From NCBI RefSeq assembly GCF_009649685.1, contig NZ_WJPK01000004.1, positions 62,001-126,000 of the forward strand: a DNA stretch of 64,000 bases, written 5' to 3'. Below, piece by piece: positions 53,846-62,020 of this stretch (position 1 is its first letter; each line of letters starts with the position of its first letter). The position numbers and the translations under genes were made by a program. The notes under the pieces were generated by a model. It ran no database searches. It was given only the letters and a program-made list of their open reading frames with translations, and was not told where the DNA came from. The stretch comes from Flavobacteriaceae bacterium EG-1 (GTDB lineage Bacteria > Bacteroidota > Bacteroidia > Flavobacteriales > Flavobacteriaceae).

Positions 53846-54628
53846 TTATTGCGTATCAGATACATACCCAATAACCATATTATTAAAAATCTGAGACTCT
53901 TCTACGTTTACAACATGACCACAATGTTCTATAAGTAATAAACTTGCTGAAGTAGATTTTTGTACCAGCTTTTTTACAGCTGGAAGAAATAGATAATCCT
54001 CCCCCCCCATTACATATAAAGTTGGAATTTTCACCTCCTTATTTCTAAATATAGATAACAAAGGATTTACCTCAGATGAAAGTTTAAACCATCTTAAAAA
54101 CTCATTTTGATACAATTTTCTTGCCTCCTTGAGTAATAAAGATCTTGACTCTTTATGATTACTATATGGCATAATGGCAAAAAAGAACATTCGATATAAC
54201 CATAAATGCGGTACAATTGATTTAAATGTTTTACCAACGCCCATCAATATCTTCCATCGGAAGTTAAGATTCATAACAGCTCCACCCAAAACCATACTTT
54301 GAACTCGATCTGGAAATTGCTCCGCCAAATTTCTTATTAAAATAGTACCTAATGAAATACCAATAAAGTGAGACTTTTCAATTTTTTCAAAATCAAGTAC
54401 CTCTTTAATATCATTTGTTAACGAATCAAATGTATAAGAATCAATAACAGCATCGTCAAAATCTGGTTTTGAATCTCCATGTCCTCTTAAATCGAGTAAA
54501 AGCACATTAAAATGTTGCTTAAAGGCACGGAGTTGTTTAAACCAAACAGATGAACTTCCACCTGCACCATGTACAAATGTAACCCATGTATCGGCAGTAT
54601 TATGGCGATAAGTTGAATAATTAAGCAT
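53846..54628 (-). CDS. Alpha/beta hydrolase with internal G8 tract
   Basis: A 260-residue alpha/beta hydrolase of the MhpC/RsbQ kind. The oxyanion region is FVHGAGGSS, the nucleophile Ser lies in GISLG (about 94-98), the acid Asp follows in GGEDYLF (about 214-220) and the His in CGHVVNVEE (about 240-248). No signal peptide, so cytoplasmic. The codons of Met-Gly-Gly-Glu before the acid residue contain eight G in a row (C at 54001-54008 on the plus strand), striking in such AT-rich DNA. Substrate unknown. Confidence 0.85.
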   Translation of the reverse strand: MLNYSTYRHNTADTWVTFVHGAGGSSSVWFKQLRAFKQHFNVLLLDLRGHGDSKPDFDDAVIDSYTFDSLTNDIKEVLDFEKIEKSHFIGISLGTILIRNLAEQFPDRVQSMVLGGAVMNLNFRWKILMGVGKTFKSIVPHLWLYRMFFFAIMPYSNHKESRSLLLKEARKLYQNEFLRWFKLSSEVNPLLSIFRNKEVKIPTLYVMGGEDYLFLPAVKKLVQKSTSASLLLIEHCGHVVNVEESQIFNNMVIGYVSDTQ

Positions 54629-54855
54629 AGTGTTCTAGTCTATGAATAAAAATGATAGCTACGCAATGTATTAAAACTTTTAATATCATCGACGAAATGC
54701 ATTTTTTTTAATCAACAAAACTTACACATTTTACATATTCCATTATGTAAAGGTTAAAAAAATGTCAAATAAGCTAATTTTCCAATCTGTATATCGATTA
54801 AATACATCTAAAATCTTGTTTCGCCCGTATATTTACAAAGTATAATATTTAGACT

Positions 54856-55038
54856 ATGGAAAAGCAATATTGCAAAGTAGGTACAATCACCCCAATGACG
54901 ACTGGAGAACAAGCCATCGCACTTTTAGAATATCAATATCAATCTTTTAAAGAAAGAGCTTCATCTAATACAAATCTTAGTGAATACTTTGAGCAAAAAG
55001 CTGTAAAGATTCAGAAGGTATTAGAAAAATTAGTTTAA
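54856..55038 (+). CDS. 60-residue protein of unknown function
   Basis: A small cytoplasmic protein, mostly helical after a short polar N-terminus (MEKQYCKVGTITPMTTG). No family recognised. It ends one base from the stop codon of pyrF on the other strand. The 227 nt before it hold a TATTTAC region near 54830 and no other feature I can name. Confidence 0.55.
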   Translation: MEKQYCKVGTITPMTTGEQAIALLEYQYQSFKERASSNTNLSEYFEQKAVKIQKVLEKLV

Positions 55039-55039
55039 G

Positions 55040-55864
55040 CTACTTCAAAAGGTTCTTTAATTCCGTAGCCATTTCTTGCTGTAAGTTTTTAGCATTTTTA
55101 GCCGCAGCTTCATCAAAATCTATGCCTTTTGAGGCGTAAATAATACCGCGAGAAGAGTTCACTAGCAAACCTACGTTTGCATTCATACCGTAACGACAGA
55201 CTTCAAATAAGTTACCTCCTTGTGCCCCTACGCCAGGTACTAACAGAAAACTATCAGGAATAATTTTACGAATATCAGCCAAATAACTAGCTTTGGTTGC
55301 ACCAACTACATACATTAGATTTTCACTGTTTTTATATGTTCTAGACACCTCTAAAACATTTTTGTACAACTCCGTTCCATTTACAATTTTTGTTTGAAAA
55401 TCGAATGCACCATCATTTGAAGTTAAGGCTAATAATATTGTATGCTTATCTTTAAAAGCCAAAAAAGGCTCCACAGAATCTCTACCCATATATGGTGCAA
55501 TAGTTAACGAATCAAAACCTAATTCTTCAAAAAAGGCCTTGGCATATCTTGTAGACGTATTCCCTATATCCCCTCTTTTAGCATCTGCAATTGTAAATAT
55601 TTCAGGATATTTTTCATTTAAGTATGCAATTGTTTTCTGTAAAGCACCCCAACCCTTTATTCCATATGCTTCATAAAAAGCAATATTAGGCTTATATGCT
55701 ACACATAACTGATGAGTGGCATCAATAATGGCCTTATTGAAAGCGAAAATCGGATCTTCTTCTTGTAGCAAATGCTTTGGAATTTTATCCAAATCGGTAT
55801 CAAGACCTATACAAAGAAAAGATTTTTTTTTATGAATTTGCTGAACTAATTGCCTGGTTGTCAT
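55040..55864 (-). CDS. pyrF: Orotidine-5'-phosphate decarboxylase (type 2)
   Basis: Makes UMP from OMP, the last step of de novo pyrimidine synthesis. 274 residues, the longer type-2 form. The catalytic Lys-Asp array is [11 protein letters not shown] (about 93-103), with [12 protein letters not shown] near the start and [10 protein letters not shown] (about 212-221) for phosphate binding. It lies 99 nt downstream of prfA on the same strand. Confidence 0.93.
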   Translation of the reverse strand: MTTRQLVQQIHKKKSFLCIGLDTDLDKIPKHLLQEEDPIFAFNKAIIDATHQLCVAYKPNIAFYEAYGIKGWGALQKTIAYLNEKYPEIFTIADAKRGDIGNTSTRYAKAFFEELGFDSLTIAPYMGRDSVEPFLAFKDKHTILLALTSNDGAFDFQTKIVNGTELYKNVLEVSRTYKNSENLMYVVGATKASYLADIRKIIPDSFLLVPGVGAQGGNLFEVCRYGMNANVGLLVNSSRGIIYASKGIDFDEAAAKNAKNLQQEMATELKNLLK

Positions 55865-55963
55865 TTAACAATAATCTTCGATTGTACAGTTATACTAATA
55901 TTTTAAACACTCTGATTTTTTTTGCGACTACACCCAAATAGCATACATCTGACTTCTAAAGTT

Positions 55964-57040
55964 CTAGAAAATTTCAGAGGCTTCTTTAAGTTTCTCAGTA
56001 TTTTCAACTAGACTAAGTTCATCAATAATTTTTTGAACATCACCATCTATAATATTCTGTAAATCATAAAGGGTTAAGCCTATTCGATGATCGGTAACTC
56101 TACCTTGCGGATAATTATAAGTTCTAATTTTAGCAGAACGGTCACCACTACTAACTTGCGAATTTCTCTTCGCAGCATCTTCCTCTTGTTTTTTTGCTAA
56201 CTCTAAATCATACAATCTCGAACGCAATACACGAAATGCTTTATCTTTATTTTTGTGTTGCGATTTTTGATCCTGACACTGTGCTACCAATCCCGTAGGT
56301 ATGTGAGTTAATCTAACAGCAGAATAAGTTGTGTTAACTGATTGTCCTCCTGGTCCAGATGAGCAGAAAAAATCAATACGAACATCTTTTGGATCAATCT
56401 GTACATCAAAATCTTCAGCTTCTGGCAATACCATAACAGTAGCCGCACTTGTATGCACTCTACCTTGGGTTTCAGTTTGTGGCACACGTTGTACTCGGTG
56501 TACGCCAGCCTCAAATTTTAAAGTACCATATACATCCGTACCCGTGACTTCAAATTGAATTTCTTTAAAACCTCCACTTGTACCTTCACTTAAATCAATT
56601 ACATTAGTTTTCCAACCTTTTGATTCACAGTATTTTGTATACATTCTAAACAAATCACCAGCAAATATACTTGCTTCATCACCTCCTGTTCCCGCACGAA
56701 TTTCAACGACAACATCTTTTGCATCTTCGGGGTCTTTAGGAATTAACATTAACTTTATTTCATCCTCAAGATTCGGAATACGTTCTTTCGCTTCTTCCAA
56801 TTGCATTTTTGCCATTTCCACCATTTCCACATCACTGCCATCTGCAATAATCTCTTCGGCTTCTGCTATATTATTTGTAAGCTCAATATAAACTTCACGC
56901 TTATCCATCAGATCCTTTAGATCTTTATATTCTTTTGTTAATTGCACATAACGTTTTTGATCTACAATTACATCAGGTTGAATTATAAGGTCTGAAACCT
57001 CATCAAAACGTTGTTTAACTACATTTAATTTATCTATCAT
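55964..57040 (-). CDS. prfA: Peptide chain release factor 1
   Basis: RF1 (358 aa) recognises UAA and UAG and triggers peptide release. The catalytic GGQ is in GPGGQSVN (about 229-236). The recognition domain lies around [16 protein letters not shown] (about 180-195), and the helical N-terminal domain is complete. The order DUF3570, prfA, pyrF on one strand may reflect one transcript or several. A UAA/UAG-specific factor fits the TAA-rich stop codons seen in the window. Confidence 0.94.
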   Translation of the reverse strand: MIDKLNVVKQRFDEVSDLIIQPDVIVDQKRYVQLTKEYKDLKDLMDKREVYIELTNNIAEAEEIIADGSDVEMVEMAKMQLEEAKERIPNLEDEIKLMLIPKDPEDAKDVVVEIRAGTGGDEASIFAGDLFRMYTKYCESKGWKTNVIDLSEGTSGGFKEIQFEVTGTDVYGTLKFEAGVHRVQRVPQTETQGRVHTSAATVMVLPEAEDFDVQIDPKDVRIDFFCSSGPGGQSVNTTYSAVRLTHIPTGLVAQCQDQKSQHKNKDKAFRVLRSRLYDLELAKKQEEDAAKRNSQVSSGDRSAKIRTYNYPQGRVTDHRIGLTLYDLQNIIDGDVQKIIDELSLVENTEKLKEASEIF

Positions 57041-57110
57041 CTAAGGTGAAATGTTGGAATGCGAATTTACAATTTTTACAAGTATTTATTATGCACGTAT
57101 TTCAGAATCT

Positions 57111-58391
57111 TTAATCTACAACAAAAGTTGCACCCATACTAATGATAAATGCGTCTAAACCTGTACTTCTATTGTAGTTCGCTAAACGAAGATCTACATT
57201 CTTTAAACCAAAGCGCAACAATTTAGTTCGTGTAAAAATGTCGCGATATCTAAACCCTAGTCCGTATTGATGTGAATTGTATTTCGAAAGATCAAAGTCG
57301 GAGGTGTAATATGCTAATGTAGAAAGTGCTTGTTCCTTTTCAAAAAAATAATCTGCAGCTGTCTGATTATAAAATCTATATGTAGGATACAAGGTAAATG
57401 CATCTGATATTTTAATAGGAATTTCTAAACTCGCTGTATGTGATCTCAGCCCCCAATCGTCTGAATAAAATCGGTAGTAAGTTCGTAATACTACTAAATC
57501 GTTGATAAAATAATTCAACCGAGCACCTATTGGTATTTTTAACCTCGTATTAGGCAGCCGCTCAACATCGTCTGCCAATTGAAAATCTTGAATAAAAAAA
57601 TCTGCTGTATCACTAAAATATACTCGTTGAAATGGTGTACTTAGTAATCCCTTTTGCATCACAATATCCATAAAAATAGACCCCTGTACTTTTGCTCCCA
57701 AAATCTGTAAGAGCCCCAAAGAAACAGAATATGAATTTCTATTTTCATTTTCAAATGCAGAAAATTGATTAACATATGTACCACTTCCGTCTATTCTACT
57801 ATCAAAAAAACCATCCCTTAATTCAATAGGATATTGCGGATTCCATGTGTCAAAATACGCCTTTCCACTAATAGAAAATTCGGTGTTTTTTTCATTAAAC
57901 AAGTGCGAGTAACCCAAACCTAAACCAAATGAAAAATAATCATATTCATTTGCGATATATGCGTTAAAATTGTAATTAGAATTTCTATTATCTGAAGTGT
58001 GTTTATAGGTAGGATTAAAATGTGCTAAAACATCTTTACTGGATGCTCCACTAGAAGCACTAAACGGACTTGCAACTCTATTAATATCTCCATCAAACGG
58101 ATTAATATTACTAGAAGAAGCACTAGTATAAGCAGATATTCCTGTATCAATAGTTAGAACATCATCCTCATTTAATGGTAATTGAACAATAATACTAGAG
58201 GTTGCATCCGACAATTCTTCTGACCCCTCTCCACCAGACACTGCTGCATTTCGCCCATCTTGGTTGTAATAACTAAATAACAATTCGACTTCTGCGGCTT
58301 CAAGCACCCTTTTTTTATATCCCGTAGAATCTTGCTGGGAAAAACCAACAAAAGAACATAGTATAAAGCTAAAAATGAAATATTTACTCAA
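57111..58391 (-). CDS. DUF3570 outer-membrane beta-barrel protein
   Basis: A 426-residue exported protein (signal peptide about 1-19, ending GFSQ). The DUF3570 family is predicted to form an outer-membrane barrel, and the chain ends in FIISMGATFVVD. The exposed loop around 100-120 is Ser-rich and contains SGAS (114-117), which resembles the core of flavinylation sites but lacks the usual upstream Asp. The start codon is TTG. It is the last gene of the Rieske-thioredoxin-ApbE-DUF4266 run, 65 nt after DUF4266. Function unknown. Confidence 0.85.
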   Translation of the reverse strand: MSKYFIFSFILCSFVGFSQQDSTGYKKRVLEAAEVELLFSYYNQDGRNAAVSGGEGSEELSDATSSIIVQLPLNEDDVLTIDTGISAYTSASSSNINPFDGDINRVASPFSASSGASSKDVLAHFNPTYKHTSDNRNSNYNFNAYIANEYDYFSFGLGLGYSHLFNEKNTEFSISGKAYFDTWNPQYPIELRDGFFDSRIDGSGTYVNQFSAFENENRNSYSVSLGLLQILGAKVQGSIFMDIVMQKGLLSTPFQRVYFSDTADFFIQDFQLADDVERLPNTRLKIPIGARLNYFINDLVVLRTYYRFYSDDWGLRSHTASLEIPIKISDAFTLYPTYRFYNQTAADYFFEKEQALSTLAYYTSDFDLSKYNSHQYGLGFRYRDIFTRTKLLRFGLKNVDLRLANYNRSTGLDAFIISMGATFVVD

Positions 58392-58456
58392 GTATTCGAT
58401 TTTTAATAAAAAGACTTCTTATCTATTTCAACGTTAAAAGTTATTCTATTTTCGGG

Positions 58457-58666
58457 TTAATTGCACCCACATCCACCACCAGATCTACCTCCATTTGCAC
58501 CTGAAGCTCCTTCTCTATAAATCTGAAAATTTGTTTCAAAGCGTTCACTATTTTTTGCTGATAGCAGCATCTCTTCATCATTTACGTAAACTTTTTCATA
58601 TTCTTTTACCACTGCACAAGAAGTAAATGAAAATATCAATACCACTATTAAAACAAGACTTTTCAT
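58457..58666 (-). CDS. DUF4266 mini-lipoprotein with GGGCGCN tail
   Basis: A 69-residue protein. The lipoprotein signal ends at FTSC, so the mature chain starts at that Cys and has only about 52 residues. A polar helix-like segment (KEYEKVYVNDEEM) is followed by a Gly/Ser-rich tail, GANGGRSGGGCGCN. The CxC at the very end could bind metal, carry a thiol cofactor or be modified. I use the ATG at 58666; a GTG two codons earlier is in frame. It sits 34 nt after apbE and pairs with DUF3570. Confidence 0.85.
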   Translation of the reverse strand: MKSLVLIVVLIFSFTSCAVVKEYEKVYVNDEEMLLSAKNSERFETNFQIYREGASGANGGRSGGGCGCN

Positions 58667-58700
58667 AGTCACTAATTTTCAAAAAGTATTTTTCAAAAAG

Positions 58701-59696
58701 CTAATTACGTGTGCTTTCAAATAAAACACCATCACTTTTAAACATTTTATTATTTTCGTCAACAATAATAACTTCCGTTTCTGCAAGCTGATTTATTAAA
58801 GAGAGACCTGTGTCAACACCCATTATGTATACGGCAGTTGCAAGTGCATCACACAACTCAGCATCTTTTGCGAAAATTGAAACACTGTTAATTCCGCTTG
58901 TTGGGTAACCTGTTCTTGGATCTATAATATGAGAATATCTTTTTCCTTTAAAAGTTACATACTTCTCATAATTTCCAGAAGTGGCAACAGAAGACTCCAC
59001 AATCGGTAACCAAGAAAAAATCCGATCCTTATTTAATGGATTTGCAATACCTATTAACCACTTTTCACCGCTAGCTTTCGTACCCCAAGTTGTTAAATCT
59101 CCTCCAGCATTTATCAAACCAGCAATTACTTGTTTTGATATTAGTAGACTTTTTGCTTTATCTGCTGCATAGCCTTTACCCATAGCTCCGAATGAAATCT
59201 TCATTCCTTTTTCTTTTAAGAAAACTGTTTGTGCTTTCTTATCCAATATTATTTTTTCATATCCAATTTTTGAAATCGATTTTTCAATTTCCTCTGGCGT
59301 AGGTAAATCTTCCATACTTCCATCAAACTTCCAAACTTTATCTAGTGATGAATACGAAATATCAAAAGCACCATCAGTAATATTAGAAACTTGTTTTGCT
59401 CTTTCTATTAAATTAATAAGTTCAGTACTAACTTTTACTGGCTTTATCCCTGCATTTTTATTTATTAGAGACGTTTCTGAATTTGGATCCCATGCTGAAA
59501 TTAACTTTTCGATACGCGTAATTTCTGCAATCGCTTCTTCAATATTTATATACCCTAATTCTTCATTAGTAGACACCACCGTTATCTCAAAACGACTACC
59601 CATCAACTTTAGGGTCTTATGAGAAGAAACATATTTTTGTTGACTAAAGGTTGACAAACAAAAAAAACATACTAAAAATGTAGCTATATATCTCAC
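58701..59696 (-). CDS. apbE: FAD:protein FMN transferase (ApbE)
   Basis: An exported flavin transferase (331 aa, signal peptide about 1-18) that attaches FMN covalently to Ser/Thr of partner proteins in the periplasm. It shows LMGSRFEI at the start, SFGAMGKGYAADKA (about 175-188), NAGGD for the metal, HIIDPRTGYPT (about 256-266) and DALATAVYIMG. The start codon is GTG and overlaps the thioredoxin stop (GTGA). No obvious flavin-accepting protein with DxxSGAT is encoded beside it. Confidence 0.92.
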   Translation of the reverse strand: MRYIATFLVCFFCLSTFSQQKYVSSHKTLKLMGSRFEITVVSTNEELGYINIEEAIAEITRIEKLISAWDPNSETSLINKNAGIKPVKVSTELINLIERAKQVSNITDGAFDISYSSLDKVWKFDGSMEDLPTPEEIEKSISKIGYEKIILDKKAQTVFLKEKGMKISFGAMGKGYAADKAKSLLISKQVIAGLINAGGDLTTWGTKASGEKWLIGIANPLNKDRIFSWLPIVESSVATSGNYEKYVTFKGKRYSHIIDPRTGYPTSGINSVSIFAKDAELCDALATAVYIMGVDTGLSLINQLAETEVIIVDENNKMFKSDGVLFESTRN

Positions 59697-60133
59697 TTTA
59701 TAAAAGAATTTAAGTGTGAGACATATTTGTTAGGAGCAAGTTTTTTATATCCTGTTTTACCTAATACTTTCTCGTCTTTATTTAGCACTACCACTAATGG
59801 GAAATGACCATTTGGATTGTACAACGCTGCTAGCGACTTATTTTGAGTTTCTAATTCTTTTGCTAGTTTATTACTTTTTTTTCTTGGAAAATCTGCCCGA
59901 TAAAGAATATAATTTTCATGAGCATAACTATTAAATATTTCGGATTGCCATATTTCTTTATCGAGTTTAATACATGGCGCACACCAATCAGAGCCAGAGA
60001 AAACCAAAATTATGGGTTTATTCTGATCTTTAGCACAAGAAAGTGCTGTTGTATAACTATCTTTCCATTCTTGACTAAAACCATTTAATGCACTAAAAAC
60101 AAGTACAAAAAACGTACAATATTTAATTTTCAT
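59693..60133 (-). CDS. Periplasmic thioredoxin-fold protein
   Basis: A 146-residue thioredoxin (Thioredoxin_7-like) with a signal peptide (about 1-20). The active site is SDWCAPCIKLDKE (CAPC near 51-54). The cis-Pro appears in NGHFPLVVVLN (about 108-118). It is probably a reductant of periplasmic disulfides, maybe of the DUF4266 CxC. It is translationally coupled to apbE and 30 nt after the Rieske gene. Confidence 0.87.
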   Translation of the reverse strand: MKIKYCTFFVLVFSALNGFSQEWKDSYTTALSCAKDQNKPIILVFSGSDWCAPCIKLDKEIWQSEIFNSYAHENYILYRADFPRKKSNKLAKELETQNKSLAALYNPNGHFPLVVVLNKDEKVLGKTGYKKLAPNKYVSHLNSFIK

Positions 60134-60163
60134 AGGGTGTTCGTCTCTATAACTAAATTGAAC

Positions 60164-60619
60164 TTACTCAAAAATTCGAAGTATTCCATCAGATTCTTCA
60201 ACCATATACACCTTTAATGCCTTTGCTGGTGTAGCATCTACAGAATTTAATGGTGTACCATCTTGTTCGAACCGGGAACCATGAACGTCGCAGTAAAAAA
60301 TTCCACCATCTATACTCTGAAAACGTACTTGATCGTAACCTTGATGACTACAAATCTGACTTGCTGCAATAATTTCACCTTCTAAATTCCTAGCAACTAC
60401 TACATCATTTTTTAGAATAAATCCGCCATTGCTTGCTAAATTCGCAGCCTCGGCTGAACTTAAATCTACTGTAAAATCAACATTATTTGGCACTTCCTTT
60501 ACTTCTCCCTCTACATCTGAATCACCATCATCATTACTAGAGCAACCTTGAACACATGGAAAAGTTAATGCAAATGCCGCACCAGCACCAATACTTCTTA
60601 AAAACTCTTTTCTTTTCAT
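60164..60619 (-). CDS. Exported Rieske [2Fe-2S] protein
   Basis: A Rieske protein of about 151 residues from the ATG at 60619. The frame also runs to 60697 inside purM, which would bury the signal. The start MKRKEFLRSIGAGAAF is Tat-like (KRKEFL), as needed for a folded Fe-S protein, with VQGC as a possible lipidation site. The cluster ligands are CSH (in SQICSHQG) and CDVH (in FYCDVHGSRF), both complete. It is not next to cytochrome bc genes. Its neighbours are a thioredoxin and ApbE, so it probably feeds a different electron path. Confidence 0.87.
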   Translation of the reverse strand: MKRKEFLRSIGAGAAFALTFPCVQGCSSNDDGDSDVEGEVKEVPNNVDFTVDLSSAEAANLASNGGFILKNDVVVARNLEGEIIAASQICSHQGYDQVRFQSIDGGIFYCDVHGSRFEQDGTPLNSVDATPAKALKVYMVEESDGILRIFE

Positions 60620-60671
60620 AGCTTTTGGGGTATATACTAAGAAAACGTTTGAAACACTGTAATCGTATGCC

Positions 60672-61850
60672 CTAATACCTAAAGGTACCGTGTTCACTAA
60701 TGATTGTAAGTTTTTTTGTTGAAGATTCTTCTACTTTTCCAATAATTTGAGCATCAACACCAAAATTTTGAGAAATTTGAATTATATCTTCCGCAACATC
60801 TGCACTTACATATAATTCCATACGATGCCCACAATTAAAAACCTGATACATCTCTTTCCAATCGGTATTCGATTGTTCTTGAATCAACTTAAATAATGGT
60901 GGAATCGGAAATAAATTATTTTTTACAACATGAAGGTTGTCAATAAAATGTAAAATTTTTGTTTGTGCACCACCACTGCAATGCACCATACCATGGATTT
61001 CTTTGGAAGAATACTTTTCTAAAACATTTTTAATTATAGGCGCATAAGTTCTAGTAGGTGAAAGCACCAATTTACCAGCATCTATGGGTGAATTATCGAC
61101 AGTATCCGTTAATTTTACACCGCCAGAATACACTAAATTCTCAGGAACTGAAGCATCAAAACTTTCTGGATATTTTTCAGCTAAGTATTTTGAAAAAACA
61201 TCGTGCCGTGCAGATGTAAGTCCATTACTTCCCATACCACCGTTGTATTCCTTTTCGTATTTCGACTGACCAAAGGAAGCTAATCCCACAATAACATCGC
61301 CAGCTTTAATATTTGCATTATCAATAACATCTTCACGTTTCAACCGGGCTGTTACGGTAGAATCTACGATAATAGTTCGCACCAAATCTCCAACATCTGC
61401 CGTTTCACCACCAGTAGAATGAATAGTCATACCATGTTCGGCAAGATCTGCAATTAACTCTTCTGTACCATTGATTATAGCAGAAAGCACTTCACCAGGA
61501 ATTTTATTCTTATTTCTTCCAATAGTAGAAGAGAGCATTATATTATCTACTGCTCCAACACAAATTAAATCATCAATGTTCATGATTAAAGCATCTTGGG
61601 CTATTCCTTTCCAAACCGAAACATCACCTGTTTCTTTCCAATACATGTATGCCAAAGAAGATTTGGTACCCGCCCCATCAGCATGCATTACCAAACAATA
61701 TTCATCATCATTAGTTAAATAATCGGGTACTATTTTACAAAAGGCTTTTGGGAATAAACCTTTATCTATATTCTTTATGGCATTATGAACATCTTCTTTA
61801 GATGCTGAAACACCTCGTTGATTATACCTTTCGCTAGTTGAAGAACTCAT
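60672..61850 (-). CDS. purM: Phosphoribosylformylglycinamidine cyclo-ligase (AIR synthetase)
   Basis: Makes AIR from FGAM and ATP in purine synthesis (392 aa, the longer Bacteroidota form). It has the PurM start YNQRGVSASKEDVHNAI, MHADGAGTKSSLAYMY (about 54-69), the metal/ATP segment STGGETADVGDL (about 146-157) and CGGAQTKI-type residues near the C-terminus. A TATTTTTG -7 box lies 16 nt before the ATG. The Rieske gene starts 52 nt after its stop, so it may share the message. Confidence 0.92.
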   Translation of the reverse strand: MSSSTSERYNQRGVSASKEDVHNAIKNIDKGLFPKAFCKIVPDYLTNDDEYCLVMHADGAGTKSSLAYMYWKETGDVSVWKGIAQDALIMNIDDLICVGAVDNIMLSSTIGRNKNKIPGEVLSAIINGTEELIADLAEHGMTIHSTGGETADVGDLVRTIIVDSTVTARLKREDVIDNANIKAGDVIVGLASFGQSKYEKEYNGGMGSNGLTSARHDVFSKYLAEKYPESFDASVPENLVYSGGVKLTDTVDNSPIDAGKLVLSPTRTYAPIIKNVLEKYSSKEIHGMVHCSGGAQTKILHFIDNLHVVKNNLFPIPPLFKLIQEQSNTDWKEMYQVFNCGHRMELYVSADVAEDIIQISQNFGVDAQIIGKVEESSTKKLTIISEHGTFRY

Positions 61851-61866
61851 GTATTTGTATTTGTGG

Positions 61867-61874
61867 CAAAAATA
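61867..61874 (-). promoter_or_regulatory. -7 box of purM
   Basis: Reads TATTTTTG on the minus strand, a full TAnnTTTG match, 16 nt before the start codon. Confidence 0.5.
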
Positions 61875-61955
61875 GTGGAAACCTATAAATAATGGATTCG
61901 GTATAAAGGGAATAATTTAAAAAGTTGTCTGTTATTATTCACGTAAGTCTTTATC

Positions 61956-61997
61956 AAAAAAATAGAGCCACCTACTTTCATTCGAAAGTGGTGACTC
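61956..61997 (-). terminator. Terminator of the TolB-like lipoprotein gene
   Basis: A 14-15-nt stem with one bulge and one mismatch (GAGCCACCTACTTTC / GAAAGTGGTGACTC), followed on the minus strand by seven T, 24 nt beyond the stop. Confidence 0.8.
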
Positions 61998-62020
61998 TTC
62001 ATTAAGGTTGGTTGGTAATA

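Noticed and set aside
54741-54759. CATTATGTAAAGGTTAAAA, which matches 18 of 19 bases at 6669-6687
   Set aside because: Such a match between two AT-rich intergenic sites is expected about once by chance in a window this size; no other copy was noticed.
60620-60697. Extended N-terminus of the Rieske protein
   Set aside because: The extra 26 residues overlap purM and would bury the export signal; the ATG at 60619 starts exactly at a Tat-like signal.
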